A DNA stretch of 64,000 nucleotides from Mucilaginibacter sp. SG564 (GTDB taxonomy: Bacteria > Bacteroidota > Bacteroidia > Sphingobacteriales > Sphingobacteriaceae). This document shows, piece after piece, positions 61,761 through 64,000 of this stretch (the stretch's first letter is position 1; each line of letters begins with the position of its first letter). The stretch lies in contig NZ_JABGNA010000001.1 of assembly GCF_013149275.1 (NCBI RefSeq), positions 1,054,001-1,118,000 on the forward strand, written 5' to 3'. The position numbers and the translations under genes are program-made. The notes below the pieces were generated by a model, which worked only from the letters and a program-made list of their open reading frames with translations, was not told the origin of the DNA and did no database searches.

Positions 61761-61899
61761 ACTTTTTAAACCTTAAATTTTAACAAATTTCCGCTCAAAA
61801 ACGGGCTAAAAAAGATTAAAAATCACTCAAAAAAGTCCAAGTTTAACGCTTTTAACAAATTTCAAGGCGATTTTGATGCGTTTTTAAATTTTAAAAAGT
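61761..61899. repeat. 139-bp dispersed element, copy B
   Basis: Starts ACTTTTTAAACCTTAAATTT and ends TTTAAATTTTAAAAAGT, as copy A at 6871-7009, with identical length. Interior blocks CGCTCAAAAACG, AGTTTAACGCTTTTAAC and AAATTTCAAGGCGATTTTG align with copy A. It lies 14 bp after a stop codon of the same orientation. Confidence 0.8.
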
Positions 61900-61948
61900 A
61901 TTAAATTTTGAAATCCACTTAAACAAAAAGCAGTTGATTTTTGCTCTG

Positions 61949-62275
61949 CTATTTTGCGTCATTCTTGCTGACCGACAATAAAGCTAAAACATCATTTTTC
62001 AAATGATCGGGTATCAGGATGATGCTTTGGGAAACCTGGCCCATATCCCGGATGCCAACAGGCATTTCCCGCGTTGGCTCGCGGTAACCTTTCAGGATAA
62101 AACAACCTTTTTCGTTTTCATATTGCACAGTTATCCGAAGTTCGGTAAGCAATTGGATATCGCGGTAAAGCGTACGCGTGCTGATGCGGAACTTTTCTTT
62201 TAAGTAATCAACCGTTACCACCTTTTGGGTTTGTAAAACGGCCAGTACCTCCAATAACCTGTCTGTCCTGTTCAT
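61949..62275 (-). CDS. Short HTH transcription regulator, YafY-like N-terminus
   Basis: 108 aa from the ATG at 62275 (MNRTDRLLEVLAVL). The DeoR/HTH_11-type helix-turn-helix is clear: TVDYLKEKFRISTRTLYRDI near residue 24. Full YafY proteins have a WYL domain of about 200 residues after this, absent here, so it is either a stand-alone short form or a truncated copy. No obvious neighbouring target. Confidence 0.75.
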   Translation of the reverse strand: MNRTDRLLEVLAVLQTQKVVTVDYLKEKFRISTRTLYRDIQLLTELRITVQYENEKGCFILKGYREPTREMPVGIRDMGQVSQSIILIPDHLKNDVLALLSVSKNDAK

Positions 62276-62339
62276 TTGGTTTGTATTGCTATACAAAACT
62301 GGTGCAGCGCCGTGACAGCAGTATGTCAGCAGGATTTTT

Positions 62340-62480
62340 AGAACTGGGGGACTATGGGACTTTGGGGATTGTAGGACTTTGGGGAATAAGGACTTTGAGG
62401 AAAAAGGATTTTGGGAACAAAGAAAAGATCCTTGCTCCTTATTCCTTTTATCCTTACTCCAAAAGTCTTAACTCCAAATC
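62340..62480. repeat. Inverted repeat of GGACTTTGGGG words
   Basis: The left half repeats ACTTTGGGGA and AAGGACTTTGAGGAAAAAGG; the right half (about 62427-62480) has CCTTGCTCCTTATTCC, TTTATCCTTACTCC and AAAAGTCTTAACTCC. The halves are complementary in register over about 45 bp. Confidence 0.75.
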
Positions 62481-62493
62481 TCTTTAATGTCCC

Positions 62494-62657
62494 CACAGGG
62501 CCTCTCGGAGAGGACCCTGTGTTTTGAATTGCCAGACGGCGAACCTCAGGGTCCCTTTCAGGAGACCCTAAGGGAACAAAAGTGGCCTATCACCCTGAGC
62601 TTGCCGAAGGGTCGTGCGCAGAGGCCTTCCCACCATGCTTCGACAAGCTCAGCATGA
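62494..62657. repeat. Hairpins and REP-like palindrome before the oxidase gene
   Basis: CACAGGG-CCTCTCGGAGAGGA-CCCTGTG at 62494-62521 is a near-perfect hairpin. TCACCCTGAGCTTGCCGAAG (62590) and TGCTTCGACAAGCTCAGCAT then GA (62636-62657) form a palindrome of the kind found at high copy in many genomes. It lies 24 bp beyond the oxidase gene's end, on the downstream side. Confidence 0.75.
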
Positions 62658-62681
62658 CACCCCTTTATTGTCATCTTCCCC

Positions 62682-64000
62682 CTACCCGTATATCTCCTTA
62701 CTCAAGAAGTCGTTCCTGAACTTTCCTTTTGGATCAAACTCGGCCACCAGCTTTTTAAAATCATTGAGCTTTTCATAGCGCGATTCCAGTACTTTGGGCG
62801 CCATGGTAAATATTTTGCCCCAGTGTGGACGGGCGTTAAACGGCGAAAGTTCCTTTTCAATCAGTGGTAATAGTTTCATCACGGCCGCTGTTTCCTGTTT
62901 CCAGGTAAAGTGAATGGTAACTGAGGTTTGATTATGGCAGGGGCTCATCCACAGCTGGTCGGCAGCAATGGTACGGATCTCGGTGATAAACAAATGCGGC
63001 CCTATCTGCTTACCTAAACGCGCTATAGCGGTTATGGCTTCTACTGCGTGATTCATCGGCACAAAGTATTCAGATTGCAGTTCCTTACCGCTGCTGGGGG
63101 TAAAACCCATTTTAAAGTGTGGCAAGCGCTCATACCAGGGTCCGGGAACGCCCATTTGCTCGGTACAGTTTTCGGCAGAGAGCGCGATAATGGGGTGCAC
63201 ATTTTTGGTGGCGGCTTTGGCGCCATAAAATTCGGGGCCGTTATGATCTTTATCCCTACCGATACGGCTTTTTATCCAAACCTCGTTGATGCTGTCGTGC
63301 TGCCAGTCGGTAAATAAACTCACGCTATAACCGGCAGATACTATTTTTTCAAAGTTTTGCTTAACCTGCGCCATGGGCATTTGGGTAAACACCCGCTGCT
63401 GCATCATAAAGGTGGGCTCTATCTGTAAGGTAACTTTGGTAACCACCCCGAGCGCACCAAGACCTACCACGGCAGCGTTCAGTTTTTCAGGATTCGCTGC
63501 TTTAGATAAGTGAACAATACTGCCATCGGCCTTTACAATTTCCAGGGCGGTAACCGCGCTGGATAGATTACCATTTTTTACACCCGAGCCATGCGTAGCT
63601 GTGGTGATTGATCCCGCCACAGAAATATGCGGCAAAGAGGCCAGGTTATTCAGTGCAAAACCCTCTTTATGCAGGTATGGTGCCAGTTCGCCGTATTTGA
63701 TGCCTCCTTCAACGGTAACAGTATGGGCTTTTTTATCCAGACTTATCACTTTGTTGAGCTCTTTGGTCGAGAGCAGGTTGTCCTTACTATCTGCAATGGT
63801 ATTAAAACAATGCCTGGTACCCAGCACCTTCAGTTTATCGTATTTTTTAACCAGTTGCTGAACTTCCTGAACCGATTTGGGGTAAAATACATGATTGGTG
63901 CTGTAGGTTAGGTTACCAGCCCAGTTTTTTAATCGCGGAGCCTGAGCCCAGCCCTCCAATGATGATAGTAACGGTGTAGCCATTAAGGTAGTGCTTAATT
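62682..64000 (-). CDS. FAD-linked D-arabinono-1,4-lactone oxidase family protein, 5' end outside window
   Basis: An oxidoreductase of the sugar-lactone oxidase family (L-gulonolactone / D-arabinonolactone oxidase). The visible part has the FAD_binding_4 domain (about 30-200 of the visible protein: VLGTRHCFNTIADS, ITVTVEGGIKYGELAPYLHK-like and SITTATHGSGVKNGNLSSAV) and the ALO-type C-terminal domain (about 210-430, ending FDPKGKFRNDFLSKEIYG). The frame stays open to the window edge beyond ATG 63983, reading LSTTLMATPLLSS, a probable Tat signal helix, so the start is likely outside. The substrate is unknown. Confidence 0.85.
   Translation of the reverse strand, partial: LSTTLMATPLLSSLEGWAQAPRLKNWAGNLTYSTNHVFYPKSVQEVQQLVKKYDKLKVLGTRHCFNTIADSKDNLLSTKELNKVISLDKKAHTVTVEGGIKYGELAPYLHKEGFALNNLASLPHISVAGSITTATHGSGVKNGNLSSAVTALEIVKADGSIVHLSKAANPEKLNAAVVGLGALGVVTKVTLQIEPTFMMQQRVFTQMPMAQVKQNFEKIVSAGYSVSLFTDWQHDSINEVWIKSRIGRDKDHNGPEFYGAKAATKNVHPIIALSAENCTEQMGVPGPWYERLPHFKMGFTPSSGKELQSEYFVPMNHAVEAITAIARLGKQIGPHLFITEIRTIAADQLWMSPCHNQTSVTIHFTWKQETAAVMKLLPLIEKELSPFNARPHWGKIFTMAPKVLESRYEKLNDFKKLVAEFDPKGKFRNDFLSKEIYG

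Overview
The window looks like chromosome of a Bacteroidota bacterium, most likely a member of the Sphingobacteriaceae close to Mucilaginibacter or Pedobacter (inference). The reasons are a TonB-dependent receptor with STN and carboxypeptidase-like N-terminal domains, FecR/ECF regulatory pairs, promoters of the Bacteroidota type (TTTG-N19-TAnnTTTG), a short SerA without ACT domain, and the general protein style. No ribosomal RNA is present. The ends cut through purC on the left and an FAD-linked sugar-lactone oxidase on the right.

Positions 1-21750 are housekeeping backbone: purC, phoH, a SAM hydrolase-family gene, an MsbA-like ABC exporter, a beta-CASP nuclease, serA-serC, rpe, pnp-rpsO, an ABC export pair, ddl, and a PASTA-rhodanese-mltG-thioesterase-YihY run that points to envelope and peptidoglycan work. 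Nearly every gap between these genes holds a long imperfect inverted repeat built from short locus-specific words. There are also a 139-bp dispersed element (second copy near 61.8 kb), REP-like palindromes around a small GIY-YIG nuclease gene, and a 13-copy heptamer array that supplies the last codons of a membrane protein.

Positions 21941-33892 are a 12-kb genomic island inserted in the 3' end of a tRNA-Ser(UGA) gene, bounded by an 18-bp perfect direct repeat. It holds a tyrosine recombinase with an IntDOT-like change of the first catalytic arginine. Next comes a CBASS-type operon on the minus strand: an unrecognised 413-aa protein first, then an HNH-SAVED nuclease (Cap5-like), a CD-NTase with C-terminal sensor, a two-TM protein with a CxxCx11CxxC ribbon, and a 66-aa protein. 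The rest is a likely small RNA gene with a consensus promoter and strong terminator, an RloA/RloB (AbiL-like) pair, a 225-aa unknown with operator-like palindromes, and a frameshifted GIY-YIG nuclease. It reads as a compact anti-phage cargo element. None of the word-type inverted repeats of the backbone were seen inside it.

Positions 33.9-36.1 kb, just outside the island, are a decay zone: an apparent integrase fragment, a truncated ECF sigma factor, an anti-sigma fragment, and the C-terminal end of a molybdopterin-type aldehyde/xanthine dehydrogenase. From 36 to 44 kb come two tandem PqiA-like membrane proteins, two stress-type four-helix proteins (DUF2383 and YciF/DUF892), an ArsB-family permease with an MFS partner, and a secreted protein. 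From 44 to 49 kb there is a propeller protein with a TonB-C-like N-terminus and a small glycan/lipid glycosylation cluster (deacetylase, GT2, GT87-like). From 49 to 59 kb lie a nuclease lipoprotein, a TonB receptor with partner lipoprotein, FecR, and its presumed sigma factor, split by a divergent DGPF-ECF42 module. The last 5 kb hold small SnoaL-type proteins, a DUF6268 outer-membrane protein, a short HTH regulator and the oxidase.
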